64,000 nt of DNA from Anaerolineales bacterium UBA2395 (GTDB lineage Bacteria; Chloroflexota; Anaerolineae; Anaerolineales; Villigracilaceae). Of this stretch, positions 63,978-64,000 are shown piece after piece (the stretch's first letter is position 1; each line of letters starts with the position of its first letter). Below the pieces are notes generated by a model. That model saw nothing but the letters and a program-made list of their open reading frames with translations. It did not search any database and was not told the DNA's origin. Position numbers and translations under genes: made by a program. Location of the stretch: the NCBI GenBank assembly GCA_002343775.1, contig DDSH01000028.1:225027-289026 (forward strand). Reading direction: 5' to 3'.

Positions 63978-64000
63978 TAGGGGCGGGTCGCGACCCGCCC
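63978..64000. repeat. GTAGGGGC palindrome, cut by window end
   Basis: TAGGGGCGGGTCG followed by CGACCCGCCC, the start of a palindrome of the same type as 27885-27912; the expected final CTAC lies beyond the window. It probably serves as the valS terminator. Confidence 0.55.

Overview
The window reads as a chromosomal segment of a free-living, diderm-like or monoderm bacterium of the Chloroflexota, most compatible with Anaerolineae. The reasons are indirect: many lipoproteins with long Pro/Thr linkers after the lipobox, several TolB/PD40 beta-propeller proteins, a DUF3090 + SCO1664-family pair (shared by Actinobacteria and Chloroflexi), a T-box in front of valS, and many intergenic inverted-repeat cassettes. 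Base composition by eye is in the mid-50s % G+C. There is no rRNA, tRNA, CRISPR array, phage or insertion sequence. Almost all of it is chromosomal coding DNA in short operons.

Layout. 1-5 kb (minus): two tandem M1-type metallopeptidase lipoproteins, a RibD-C-type reductase, GTP cyclohydrolase II and a cut-off SDR gene. 5-6.4 kb (minus): an SRPBCC protein and a DUF4332 protein. 6.4-14.4 kb (minus) is the most unusual region: zinc ABC transporter genes znuCB, zur with a clear Fur-family operator, and a four-gene operon encoding a PF03773 permease, a TIGR03943 protein, an Ig-like/beta-propeller protein and a NicO metal transporter fused to a beta-propeller. 14.5-22 kb: a diguanylate cyclase, a rhodanese, an AT-rich propeller lipoprotein, a ferric-reductase-like flavocytochrome flanked by two STAS proteins, a YprB-like nuclease, and a sortase-like gene preceded by two tandem c-di-GMP-I riboswitches. 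22-34 kb: a GPH symporter, an acyl-CoA mutase with isobutyryl-CoA-mutase-type specificity residues, DUF3090/SCO1664, homoserine dehydrogenase, radA, an Rrf2 regulator and urocanase. 34-43 kb: two secreted phosphodiesterase-like lipoproteins, then a MarR regulator with a heterodimeric ABC exporter and an MFS exporter. 43-55 kb: mixed housekeeping genes (NUDIX, HAD, a GAF/PAS histidine kinase, asparaginase II, nth, YbaK, folK, FAH, a class V aminotransferase, YwbE). 55-64 kb: a trimethylamine-dehydrogenase-like flavoprotein, an SDR, a SatA-like acetyltransferase, a TauE permease, and the T-box leader plus valS.

What stands out: (i) a metal-handling locus in which two exported beta-propellers are built into an operon with two metal-type permeases beside zur; (ii) tandem c-di-GMP riboswitches over a sortase-like gene; (iii) many dispersed repeat cassettes that have entered genes: a 17-codon two-hairpin repeat inside valS, a repeat hairpin inside hom, and repeats that supply the stop codons of radA, hutU, folK and an MFS gene. 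Functional statements rest on motif recognition by eye; no database search was possible.
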